Below, piece by piece: positions 31,876 to 39,838 of a DNA stretch of 43,727 bases. The position numbers and the translations under genes are program-made. Position 1 is the stretch's first letter. Each line of letters starts with the position of its first letter. The DNA comes from an uncultured archaeon (GTDB lineage: Archaea > Halobacteriota > Methanosarcinia > Methanosarcinales > Methanoperedenaceae): contig CABMCA010000104.1 of the NCBI GenBank assembly GCA_902384525.1, positions 1 through 43,727 of the forward strand, read 5' to 3'. Under the pieces are notes generated by a model, which was not told the origin of the DNA, made no database searches, and saw only the letters and a list, made by a program, of their open reading frames with translations.

Positions 31876-33618
31876 ATGCATAAAAAAATTGTCAAGTTAA
31901 TTGAATCTAACCGAATTCCATTAATATTATTTTTCGTTTCACTTTTTATATTTCTTAGCTTTGCAGGCACACGTATGCTCTTTTCGGATGAGGGGATTAT
32001 CGTAAGCCAATTCTATAATTTTATACATGGTTCTTTGGATTTACAAACAGCCAAGGTGAACGTGGAAAGTGGGATATACATAACAGTTGAAAATCATCTA
32101 TATGGAAAATTCAGCTATTCATTGCTTATTTTGTCATTACCTGTATATTTTGTATTAAGAAGTATGGATTATCTGTACGGCGCTCATTTATTCCTTTTGC
32201 AGATATGGGCATTGAGCGGCGGGATCAGTGTTTATCTCCTCGCAAGAGCCTGGAAAATAAAGAATGCTGCAGCAGGTGGGTTTGTATCTTATATCATATT
32301 GATACTGATCAATCTGCGATCATTTGATCCAATTTATTTTCCTAAATGGGGGGAAATTATCTCAATTGAATTTACTAATATTCTAATTTCTTCTTTTTTG
32401 GTTTTAATGGTATATTTCTTATTCAAGAATTTATTTAATAATAAAATCGCTATCTTTGCATCTCTTTTTGTTATATTCGCTACACCCATTTCCTTTTATT
32501 CAATTACGCTAAAGCATCATTCTCTTGCTCTATTATTAACTGTATTGGCTTTTTACTTTTTTTATAAATACCAGGAACGAAAAGAAAATAAGTTCATATA
32601 TTCTGCTTATCTATTAGCAGGACTTTGCACCTGGACGAGAATTGCAGAAGGTGCGGCGCTTCTGCTGTCACTCCTGATAATGGATATATTATTTTTCAGG
32701 CGAAGCATCAAACATATAGCATTGATCTTATTGATTATTCTTGTATCACTTATCCCCTTTTTCACATTTAATCAATTAATACTGGGGAGTCCATTTTCGA
32801 TAATAGAAGCACACCCTTTAAGTGATACTCCCATGAAAATGCAAGTTGAAAAAAATATGATCACACTTAATGAAAGTGCTTTCAAAGACAGACAAATTGA
32901 ACTTCTGAATAATCTTGGCTTTATCTGGAATCCGGAAATCAGGACTGGTTTTCTGGACATTATGTCAGATATAACGATTCGGAAATTAGGAAACACATTC
33001 GGTCTTCTCTTAATAAGTCCTTTCTTGATAACTGCGTTTGCGTTTGTAATAGACAGGATAAAAAAGAAAATCAGGTTAAATATAACAGATAAATTGTTGG
33101 GGCTATATGCTATAATATTTGTTTTATTACATAAAAACTATATTCTATTAATAATTACTGATACACCAATAGTTCTTGAATACAGGTATTTACTAATCAT
33201 GTATATAGTGCTGCTTTATTTTGCTCTCAGAATAGATAAAATAAGAGATATGATCGAAAATAACTATAAGAAAATAATCCAGTTATACGCAGCCGCAGTA
33301 ATAATACTGATGTTATATTTTATCAGTATATTCCCTCTGCCTTTCATGAATATTTATTATTCTTTGGCGCTGATCACTTCAATCATTTTATTAATCTCAT
33401 TATCAATGAGCCTTTTAATCGAGAATAATAAATCTCTTACTGATTTATTGGATAAAATTACATTATTTTTAATCGCATTATCGCTTGCGCAAGCTTCCAT
33501 AATATTGATTTTTTATTACTGGGTCGTTACTATTACCTATATTTCGCCATCACAGAATTATACAATACTGCCAATTCTGGAGAATATTTTGAAATGGATG
33601 TACCAGGTACTTTTGTGA
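31876..33618 (+). CDS. GT-C-type membrane glycosyltransferase-like protein
   Basis: 580 residues with about 12-13 TM segments. The first extracytoplasmic loop has an acidic motif (LFSDEGIIVSQFYNFIHG) where GT-C enzymes of the PMT/GT39 type carry their catalytic acid, followed by KFSYSLLILSLPVYFVL. The large loop near 300-360 (MQVEKNMITLNESAF...) would be extracytoplasmic. It probably transfers a sugar from a lipid-phosphate donor at the outer face of the membrane, but neither donor nor acceptor can be read. It heads cluster B as aglB heads cluster A, again linking glycosylation with the cytochromes. The end is followed by a 188-bp leader of the pentahaem gene. Confidence 0.75.
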   Translation: MHKKIVKLIESNRIPLILFFVSLFIFLSFAGTRMLFSDEGIIVSQFYNFIHGSLDLQTAKVNVESGIYITVENHLYGKFSYSLLILSLPVYFVLRSMDYLYGAHLFLLQIWALSGGISVYLLARAWKIKNAAAGGFVSYIILILINLRSFDPIYFPKWGEIISIEFTNILISSFLVLMVYFLFKNLFNNKIAIFASLFVIFATPISFYSITLKHHSLALLLTVLAFYFFYKYQERKENKFIYSAYLLAGLCTWTRIAEGAALLLSLLIMDILFFRRSIKHIALILLIILVSLIPFFTFNQLILGSPFSIIEAHPLSDTPMKMQVEKNMITLNESAFKDRQIELLNNLGFIWNPEIRTGFLDIMSDITIRKLGNTFGLLLISPFLITAFAFVIDRIKKKIRLNITDKLLGLYAIIFVLLHKNYILLIITDTPIVLEYRYLLIMYIVLLYFALRIDKIRDMIENNYKKIIQLYAAAVIILMLYFISIFPLPFMNIYYSLALITSIILLISLSMSLLIENNKSLTDLLDKITLFLIALSLAQASIILIFYYWVVTITYISPSQNYTILPILENILKWMYQVLL

Positions 33619-33806
33619 ATTTCCTGCTATTTCATTAGAAAAGTATATATGTTTTAAAATCATATCCTAATAATACCCAAATTGATACCAAATTGGGAAT
33701 GGATAGGATAGGAGAGATAGCAAAAAGAAGGATAGTATTTGCTTGATTCTTATTCTTGAAAAAACCAACTTGGATTTAGGGTTTAAAGATAGGATGTGAA
33801 TAAATA
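33619..33806 (+). promoter_or_regulatory. Promoter and long leader of the pentahaem cytochrome gene
   Basis: GTATATATGTTTTAAAAT (about 33643-33660) is a TATA region. It would give a leader of about 120 nt that includes purine-rich GGATAGGATAGGAGAGATAG (about 33701-33720) and an imperfect inverted pair CCCAA/TTGGG around 33677-33698. GGATGTGA just before the ATG is a fair ribosome site. A leader of this length is unusual for an archaeal transcript and may stabilise the message or regulate it. Confidence 0.5.
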
Positions 33807-35114
33807 ATGAACACAAAATTTACTTTAGCCATAATTGCGTTAGTTGGAATAGGCGTGTTCGCTTTGCCATCAACCATGTCGTTGTTCGCAGGCCAGCACT
33901 CTTTTTACAACATTGACGCAACAGGCAACCAGGTCCCGTGTCAGAAATGTCACGGTGATGTGAAAGCAGAATTACAGGGATCGTCAAATTCAATAACACC
34001 TACAAAAGGCCCGCATGCAGATTTCCAGTGCGAGTACTGCCACAGGGCTGAGCAGGGATTCGCAAGCGGTGACGATGCTTATGCTTCAATAACGTATTCC
34101 AGCGCAGCAGGAGCAAGAATTTCCTTAGTAACAACAGTACAGAACTTCGAGAGAGGAAATTTCCCGAAGGGTATATTATATACAGCAGCAATGGCAACCG
34201 CGCCAGGTGTCGATGGTTGGGAAGGAAATGTCTTTAATGCTGATGGCTCAGCATTCTTAAACCAGACACAGTTCTCAGACGCCAACGGAAAATACGCAGG
34301 CAGCTTACAGTCAAATGGAGTTGCAGGTACATTATATAACTATTCGTATGCCAGCGAAGTATCAACATATGCAAGCGGTACATACAAAGACACAAACCTT
34401 ACCTCACAGAAACAGGCGTTTAATCCGAGGGCGGTTACCTTTACCAACGCAACTGCAAGCCTTGTCAATGCAGGCTCAAGAGAAGTAACCCCTGGTACAA
34501 CATACCATGCAGCATCACTCGTCTCATGCCTTGAATGCCACGGCGGAGATCAAACCAAAGGTGTTGCAGGATACGAGGTTGATACCCCAGAACCGTATAA
34601 CCATGCAGGCTGGTTAATTGACCCCACAAATCCGAACAGCAATTGTGCTAACTGCCACTATTCAACTGCCAGCCATACCCCGGCATTTGAGACTCAACTC
34701 GCAGCAGGCGGGTTTGGTTTAACAGGCAACGCGAACGATACTGGCTCCACAGAAGCCCATAATGCATTCGTGAAGACAAATGATGGAATCAATAGATTCG
34801 GCTATGGCGCATCAAACGGCGCATGCGTCGCATGCCACACGCACGTTGCAGTGGACATCAACTTCAAGAAGGGCTACAAGCTTGCCTTTGACGCAATTGA
34901 ACAGAAAAATGGTTCATATAGCGTTGGCAACTTCGCAGTTGAAGGAAGCGTCAATGTCGCAATATACGGCAATGGCTCTGGCCAGACCTTCGGTGTGGGC
35001 GATAAGTCATACACATGGACACCAACCAAGACCCTGTATGTGAACGGCAATGGCGCAGTGATCACCGGTCTTAATGGTGCATCCAGCGACAACGCAACAG
35101 CATTAACAAATTAA
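33807..35114 (+). CDS. Pentahaem cytochrome c of the LFAGQH type, probably highly expressed
   Basis: 435 residues. The export segment ends STMSLFAGQHSFYN. Five CxxCH sites are CQKCH, CEYCH, CLECH, CANCH and CVACH, the last within ACVACHTHVAVDINF. Between sites 2 and 3 lies a haem-free stretch of about 140 residues (ASGDDAYASITYSSAAG ... QNFERGNFPKGIL) that is shared with 36636-37595. CANCH is an extra site not present there. The coding DNA is visibly richer in GC and in C-ending codons (AAC, GGC, TAC) than its neighbours, with its own promoter, long leader and terminator. Together this fits a single, strongly expressed gene. Predicted exported electron carrier. Confidence 0.93.
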   Translation: MNTKFTLAIIALVGIGVFALPSTMSLFAGQHSFYNIDATGNQVPCQKCHGDVKAELQGSSNSITPTKGPHADFQCEYCHRAEQGFASGDDAYASITYSSAAGARISLVTTVQNFERGNFPKGILYTAAMATAPGVDGWEGNVFNADGSAFLNQTQFSDANGKYAGSLQSNGVAGTLYNYSYASEVSTYASGTYKDTNLTSQKQAFNPRAVTFTNATASLVNAGSREVTPGTTYHAASLVSCLECHGGDQTKGVAGYEVDTPEPYNHAGWLIDPTNPNSNCANCHYSTASHTPAFETQLAAGGFGLTGNANDTGSTEAHNAFVKTNDGINRFGYGASNGACVACHTHVAVDINFKKGYKLAFDAIEQKNGSYSVGNFAVEGSVNVAIYGNGSGQTFGVGDKSYTWTPTKTLYVNGNGAVITGLNGASSDNATALTN

Positions 35115-35129
35115 ATCCATAAAACTGGG

Positions 35130-35170
35130 ATGGGTAATCCCCATTTCCTTTTTTTTCTTTTTTATAATAG
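35130..35170 (+). terminator. Hairpin plus T-tract terminator
   Basis: The stem ATGGG/CCCAT (35130-35134 with 35140-35144, loop TAATC) is followed directly by a C/T run with eight consecutive T and then TTTTTT. It lies 16 bp after the pentahaem stop and separates this gene from the next unit. Confidence 0.75.
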
Positions 35171-35217
35171 GTTTTTGAACTATAATTATTATCGATTATA
35201 GATGTTTTCACCGGATG

Positions 35218-35263
35218 TAAACAACTTTATATACTTTAGTTACATTGTTTAACTTGTGATAGG
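35218..35263 (+). promoter_or_regulatory. Promoter of the small-protein/hexahaem unit
   Basis: CTTTATATACTTT (about 35224-35236) is a good TATA box some 28 bp before the ATG at 35264, so the leader is very short. GTGATAGG directly before the ATG matches the archaeal anti-Shine-Dalgarno (GGTGAT family). Confidence 0.6.
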
Positions 35264-35491
35264 ATGAAAGTCATCAGGATTGACGATGTTGACAAGATCA
35301 ACTTTGATAATCTCAAAGCTGAGTTTAAGAACCGCTTTTCAAAAGAACCGTATTGTGATGTGAAAGAATTCTGTACATTGAAAGATTCAAGTTTTTTAAA
35401 CCTGCTCATTGAGATATGGAAAAACACCTCCTATGAAGAAATTATTGATAAACTTTCAGTTTATGATGAATTCAAGAATTATAAAAAGTGA
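35264..35491 (+). CDS. Small protein of unknown function between cytochrome genes
   Basis: 75 residues, soluble, without signal peptide: it starts MKVIRIDDVDKINFDNLKAE and continues with two Cys (YCDVKEFCTL) and a helical C-terminal part (SFLNLLIEIWKNTSYEEIID). The strong promoter and ribosome site, and the 6-bp gap to the hexahaem cytochrome, support a real gene. The family is not recognised. As a cytoplasmic protein that is first in a cytochrome transcript it could be a regulator or an assembly factor, but nothing in the sequence proves either. Confidence 0.65.
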   Translation: MKVIRIDDVDKINFDNLKAEFKNRFSKEPYCDVKEFCTLKDSSFLNLLIEIWKNTSYEEIIDKLSVYDEFKNYKK

Positions 35492-35497
35492 AAAAGG

Positions 35498-36100
35498 ATG
35501 AATAAAAAGGCAATTTTGAATTATATATTCTTTATTTTGGTATTATTCACTGTACAATTTGCAAGAGGGGAGATTCCTGATTACCATAAACCTACACCGT
35601 GTTTTGGCTGCCATGCGGAAACCCTGGGCGCTGATTACGGTTCAGGTGAATGCGGGAACTGTCATTATTATAAATTACCAGGAGGGGGTTTCAATCTAGA
35701 ACTTTTGCAAAATGAGCATAACCCGAAGATATGTAAAGGATGTCATATGGGAAACACCCAGGTCAATGCCAGTGAGAGAGATATATTCCACAATGGACAT
35801 AATGCTGTAAACTGTAATATATGTCACACACAGGATAATTTCACGGTTATAAAAATTGAAGGGGTTGAAAAGAAAGGATTCCAGTGTGTGCAATGTCATG
35901 GTGATCAAGTTCACGGCATTCATATCAAGAATATCACTAAAATTTGCCCTATATGTCATGGTTCCTGGGCAAAGGATAAAGTTTATATAAAGGGTTCTGC
36001 TACGTCATCTAATGAATCTCAAAAAACCCTAAATCTTGAAAAATTTACCATATTTGCTTTCATAAAACAAATATTTAATGCAATATTTGGAGTAATATGA
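35498..36100 (+). CDS. Hexahaem cytochrome c
   Basis: 200 residues. The signal peptide (ILNYIFFILVLFTVQFARG) leads to a mature start EIPDYHKPTPCFGCH. Six CxxCH sites: CFGCH, CGNCH, CKGCH, CNICH, CVQCH, CPICH. It matches 21384-22064 in haem order and in the closing CPICHGSWAKD versus CETCHGDFAKN, and ends in the same kind of hydrophobic helix (FAFIKQIFNAIFGVI), a possible membrane contact. Predicted to pass electrons in the pseudoperiplasm, perhaps from a membrane donor to the larger cytochromes (inference). It is followed by the Ig-like gene 36173, as in cluster A. Confidence 0.93.
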   Translation: MNKKAILNYIFFILVLFTVQFARGEIPDYHKPTPCFGCHAETLGADYGSGECGNCHYYKLPGGGFNLELLQNEHNPKICKGCHMGNTQVNASERDIFHNGHNAVNCNICHTQDNFTVIKIEGVEKKGFQCVQCHGDQVHGIHIKNITKICPICHGSWAKDKVYIKGSATSSNESQKTLNLEKFTIFAFIKQIFNAIFGVI

Positions 36101-36172
36101 ATGGATAAGGAGAAAAAAAATGAAATACTTAATAACAGGGTACTGATATTTTCAGTATTGGAAGTGACATAA

Positions 36173-36634
36173 ATGGTCGGAAAAAAAACAATAACATACG
36201 GTATAATAATACTGCTGGTACTATCGGCATCGGGATATTATCTCTATCAGCATGCTATAGATTATGGATTGGAAAAACCTGCGCTTATATTGAAAGTTTC
36301 CACGAATCTAACTGATAAAGGAAACCCTATGATCAACAATGTAACGTTTGAGCAATCGGGTGTAGCATTTTTCTATAAGAGGGCGGATTCAATTCCGCAA
36401 TTCCCTGAAGTTGATGCTAATGCACGCTTAAACAACCTGAATTCAGCCCCTGCGAGTTTCTGGGCTTCTGCTCATCGGCCAGAAGAAGGTGTATTTTCCC
36501 TCAGGCTTTTCTTCAGAGATGGAAAAGAACCCAAAAAAGGCGATGTCTTGATCATACCGATCCGCCTCGTTAGTCATACAGGCGCCATTCAGTATAAAAC
36601 TACAGCTTTCTATTGTTGGAGCTGCGAGGAGTGA
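36173..36634 (+). CDS. Membrane-anchored Ig-like protein, partner of the hexahaem cytochrome
   Basis: 153 residues. The N-terminal TM or uncleaved signal is ITYGIIILLVLSASGYYLY; no lipobox. A beta-rich domain follows (NNVTFEQSGVAFFYKRADS; VFSLRLFFRDGKEPKKGDV; LIIPIRLVSHTGAIQYKTT) and ends WSCEE. It is the counterpart of lipoprotein 22061-22498: same size, same place after the hexahaem gene, and same strand pattern in the last 60 residues. The anchor type differs (TM here, lipid there). GAAGTGACATAA is the ribosome site region. The next cytochrome starts one base after its stop. Confidence 0.8.
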   Translation: MVGKKTITYGIIILLVLSASGYYLYQHAIDYGLEKPALILKVSTNLTDKGNPMINNVTFEQSGVAFFYKRADSIPQFPEVDANARLNNLNSAPASFWASAHRPEEGVFSLRLFFRDGKEPKKGDVLIIPIRLVSHTGAIQYKTTAFYCWSCEE

Positions 36635-36635
36635 G

Positions 36636-37595
36636 ATGAAACTGGTGTGGGTACTGCTTGCCTTAGGCGGGATTTCCATATGGCTTATCCCAAATACCCT
36701 CTCATTACTTGGAGGCCAGCATACATTCTATAATATTGACCTGAACGGCTCCCAGGTTCCCTGTGGAAAATGTCACGGGGATATTCAGATGGAGCTCCAC
36801 ACCGGTTTCATACACAACAACTTCACATGTGCCGATTGTCACCGTGTCCAGAAAGGTGTGCAGTATGCAAGCGGTGATGATGCTTATGAAAGATTGATGT
36901 ATATCAATGTTACAGGACCATCAAACATTCAGTACAGGTTTCTCGCAACCACTATCCAGAATTACCAGAGGGGAAATTTCCCGAAATCAATTTCCGGTGA
37001 AATCACAATAGACCAGTGGGCTGCTACGGGTAAAGATGAGGTGCAGTTCCGTGATATAAATGGTCAATATGCAGGGAACATGACCCCTGGAGATATGGGT
37101 ATATTATATAATTACGAAAAAGAGACCGAGATATCCACTTACATCAACGGCATGACGAAGGATACTGACATCGTAACACGAAATACCACGCTCGATCCGA
37201 GAAAAATCAAAGTGAACAAAGATCCCTCAGGATCAGACGATATCAATGGTGCAGGATCAAAAATTGTAACTCCAGGTACATTAGCCCATGCCTCATCCAC
37301 TATACTTTGCGCTGAGTGTCATTCGGAGTACCTTAACAATACTCCAGACACTATACATGAAGCTTTCATCAAGTACGGTATGGAACATAACACCAATGAT
37401 AATTGTATCGCCTGCCATACTTCAACAGCAGTATCCATAAACTGGACACGCCCGAGCACCATTGCCATTGAAACAAACTCAAATGGCAACAATATTACCA
37501 TTAATAACACCTATGCGACTAAAACTATAAGAATAGAGACTTTTGGAAATATGTCAGCAGATGTCATAGCTGTATCGGATGTGACGGTGATATGA
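36636..37595 (+). CDS. Tetrahaem cytochrome c of the GGQH type
   Basis: 319 residues. The export segment ends PNTLSLLGGQHTFYN. Four CxxCH sites: CGKCH, CADCH, CAECH and CIACH, the last within CIACHTSTAVSINW. The haem-free insert between sites 2 and 3 (ASGDDAYERLMYINVTGP, QNYQRGNFPKSISGE) is the same as in the pentahaem protein 33807-35114, but the extra CANCH of that protein is missing and the DNA is less GC-rich. It is probably a lower-expressed relative. It sits tightly behind the Ig-like gene. Confidence 0.92.
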   Translation: MKLVWVLLALGGISIWLIPNTLSLLGGQHTFYNIDLNGSQVPCGKCHGDIQMELHTGFIHNNFTCADCHRVQKGVQYASGDDAYERLMYINVTGPSNIQYRFLATTIQNYQRGNFPKSISGEITIDQWAATGKDEVQFRDINGQYAGNMTPGDMGILYNYEKETEISTYINGMTKDTDIVTRNTTLDPRKIKVNKDPSGSDDINGAGSKIVTPGTLAHASSTILCAECHSEYLNNTPDTIHEAFIKYGMEHNTNDNCIACHTSTAVSINWTRPSTIAIETNSNGNNITINNTYATKTIRIETFGNMSADVIAVSDVTVI

Positions 37596-37686
37596 AAAAA
37601 ATACATTATAATGATTATTACATTAATGATTGTATATATGACAAAAAATATAAACTCAAGAAACATATTATTAAAAGAGATTATAT

Positions 37687-39144
37687 ATGAGATATTTAAT
37701 TATTTCAATATTCATTCTAATGCTTATTGCTCCACTTGTATCAGCCCAGGGTGAATTCCTTTTTGATCTTGCGGCCAAAAGCCAGAATGATGGCACTTAT
37801 GTAAAGCACTGGTCTGCTACATATCCTCCGGATCCGAAGGCTGATATAGTCGTTTATTCGGAAGTTAAAAACATGGCATATAAACGATTGTCAGCCCTGG
37901 GTTTTGTCTATGTAGTTAATGATCCTATGAATAATATCGTGGCAGTAGAAAAAATAAGTTCCTTCAAAAGAAGTTATGATCCTAATATTGTTTATTATAC
38001 CCTGCATCCTAAGGCCGATTGGATAGAAGGAAACTACAAGATCAATATAGTTGTATTCGATATGGTTGACCGTGAAGCATACGATGAAAATGTTTCAAGT
38101 GACCCATTTGCTATTGGTATTAATCCGGATATGTATAAAATATTCTACGATACTGGTGCAAATGCTAAAGATCTGGGAGTGCTTCGTGAGCTTGGCATTC
38201 CGGCAGCGCGGGCAGTATTAAATTTTAAGATAGACAAAAATGTTAGTAGATATCCGCCTGATAGACTCCTTCTTCATGATGTCAGGTTCATTGATAATAG
38301 CACTGACCGCATACTTGGAGAGAAACTCAAGATCGAAGTTAAGTTAGATAACAATTATAAAGACGATGCCGATGTCAAGCTTTCTATGCTTGTAGATCAA
38401 AATATGGTCTCAACCAAGGATGTCACTGTAAAAGGTCTCAATAATTCTACTATTATCTTTGATGCAAAAGCAGGAAAACTGGGAACTTTTAAACTGCACT
38501 TTGGAGCAGATACCCCGGATTTGAAATACAGGGATGCAGAGTTGACATTCACCATCAAAAACGAGACAGAATCCAGCAGACTTCCCGAGCTTCCTCAAAT
38601 AAAAATTACAGGTATGAACGTCAATAAAGAGTTCGCAGGTGTTGGCGAGAATGTAACTGTTACAGTACAGGCGATAAATAATGGGAAGACAGGTAACAAG
38701 ACTATAACGGTCTATTCAAACAGGGTTCCAATTGGATCGTCCAATATCAATCTGGAGTACCTTGAAGAAAAATCTGTAGAAATACCCGTTAATTTAAAAA
38801 CGATGGGAATAAACAAGATAACAGTATCTGATGCTCCTCAACTTTTTAGAAACGTATTTATTCAGGATGCTGAAGCTTCAACAGGACCGAACCCTATCCT
38901 TGCCAAAGTCAAGGAAAATACTTTAAAATTATCAATTGTTTTGGTATTCCTGATGTTTGCCGGAATGCTTTACTATGTAAGAAATAAGTTAAAAGAAGAA
39001 ACTCCAATTAATGCTCCTTCACAAGGAATTACGGATAAGCTTATTGAAAATAGTTTTTGGGATTTGAAGGATAAGATGTCCAATAAGATGGATGAAATGA
39101 CTGGCAAGATGAAAGATATCTTAAAGAAAAAACCACGAACCTGA
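37687..39144 (+). CDS. Membrane-anchored surface protein with CARDB-like domains
   Basis: 485 residues. The signal peptide (IISIFILMLIAPLVSA) leads to an N-terminal domain shared with 28501-29790 (YVVNDPMNNIVAVEK; DWIEGNYKINIVVFD; RYPPDRLLLHDV). Two CARDB-like repeats follow (KIEVKLDNNYKDDADVKLSM; VTVTVQAINNGKTGNKTITV), then a C-terminal TM (LKLSIVLVFLMFAGMLYYV) and a cytoplasmic tail of about 55 residues with an amphipathic K-M-D/M-T-G-K-M helix, longer than in the paralogue. It is probably a structural part of the cytochrome assembly at the membrane. The next gene, the signal peptidase, starts 7 bp on. Confidence 0.85.
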   Translation: MRYLIISIFILMLIAPLVSAQGEFLFDLAAKSQNDGTYVKHWSATYPPDPKADIVVYSEVKNMAYKRLSALGFVYVVNDPMNNIVAVEKISSFKRSYDPNIVYYTLHPKADWIEGNYKINIVVFDMVDREAYDENVSSDPFAIGINPDMYKIFYDTGANAKDLGVLRELGIPAARAVLNFKIDKNVSRYPPDRLLLHDVRFIDNSTDRILGEKLKIEVKLDNNYKDDADVKLSMLVDQNMVSTKDVTVKGLNNSTIIFDAKAGKLGTFKLHFGADTPDLKYRDAELTFTIKNETESSRLPELPQIKITGMNVNKEFAGVGENVTVTVQAINNGKTGNKTITVYSNRVPIGSSNINLEYLEEKSVEIPVNLKTMGINKITVSDAPQLFRNVFIQDAEASTGPNPILAKVKENTLKLSIVLVFLMFAGMLYYVRNKLKEETPINAPSQGITDKLIENSFWDLKDKMSNKMDEMTGKMKDILKKKPRT

Positions 39145-39151
39145 TTGAAAT

Positions 39152-39838
39152 ATGAAAGAAGTAGATTATATGGTACCATTGATTATTTCAGGGATATTTT
39201 CAATGTTACTATTGGGTTTCTACTATTATAAATCAGAAAATTCGGTTGTTATGCACTTCATTTCATCCTGGTACATGAAAACCAGATACAGTAGGGCGAT
39301 AATACAAAAGGACACACGAAAAGAGGAGGGCATCATGCTAATCGTTCTAGTAATACTCATATTAGCATTTGGCCTGAAATTCATTGTATTCACGGCTGTC
39401 ATCTCGGATTCCATGAAGCCCGAATTCCAGAGAGGAGATCTTGTATTTACACAAACTATATCTAAAGATCCCCAGGTTGGAGATATAATCACATTCAATG
39501 CATTCGGCGTTCAAAACACTGTGACTCACAGGGTTATTGGCATTCAAAATGATATTGTAACCACAAAAGGTGATAATAATCCTCTTGCAGATGATTATGG
39601 TACAACAAAAAAAGATATTATTTCAAAAGCTATTGTTATAGAAGGGCATCCTGTTGTGTTAAAAGGTATGGGTTCTTATTTTATTCTGGATTTTTCCAAA
39701 GAAGGTAAACTCTATAAATACGGAGACCAGTTCGAATTCTTACAGAATTTTTTCATAATGATACGAACATGGGGGTATGTTATTACAATAATAGCTTTTA
39801 GCGCTTTGATAATGACTATGATGGGGAATAAAAGATGA
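39152..39838 (+). CDS. Signal peptidase I, archaeal S26B type (second copy)
   Basis: 228 residues from ATG 39152 (ATG 39170 also possible). An N-terminal TM, a second TM (IMLIVLVILILAFGLKFIVF), the catalytic domain and a C-terminal TM (GYVITIIAFSALIMTMM). The triad is S87 (VISDSMKPEF), H126 (NTVTHRVIGI) and D141 (TTKGDNNPLADD), the usual S26B arrangement. Same topology as 23312-24037. Its stop overlaps the start of the CxxCK cytochrome 39835-40719 by 4 nt, stronger coupling than in cluster A. A dedicated role in maturing that cytochrome is likely (inference). Confidence 0.93.
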   Translation: MKEVDYMVPLIISGIFSMLLLGFYYYKSENSVVMHFISSWYMKTRYSRAIIQKDTRKEEGIMLIVLVILILAFGLKFIVFTAVISDSMKPEFQRGDLVFTQTISKDPQVGDIITFNAFGVQNTVTHRVIGIQNDIVTTKGDNNPLADDYGTTKKDIISKAIVIEGHPVVLKGMGSYFILDFSKEGKLYKYGDQFEFLQNFFIMIRTWGYVITIIAFSALIMTMMGNKR

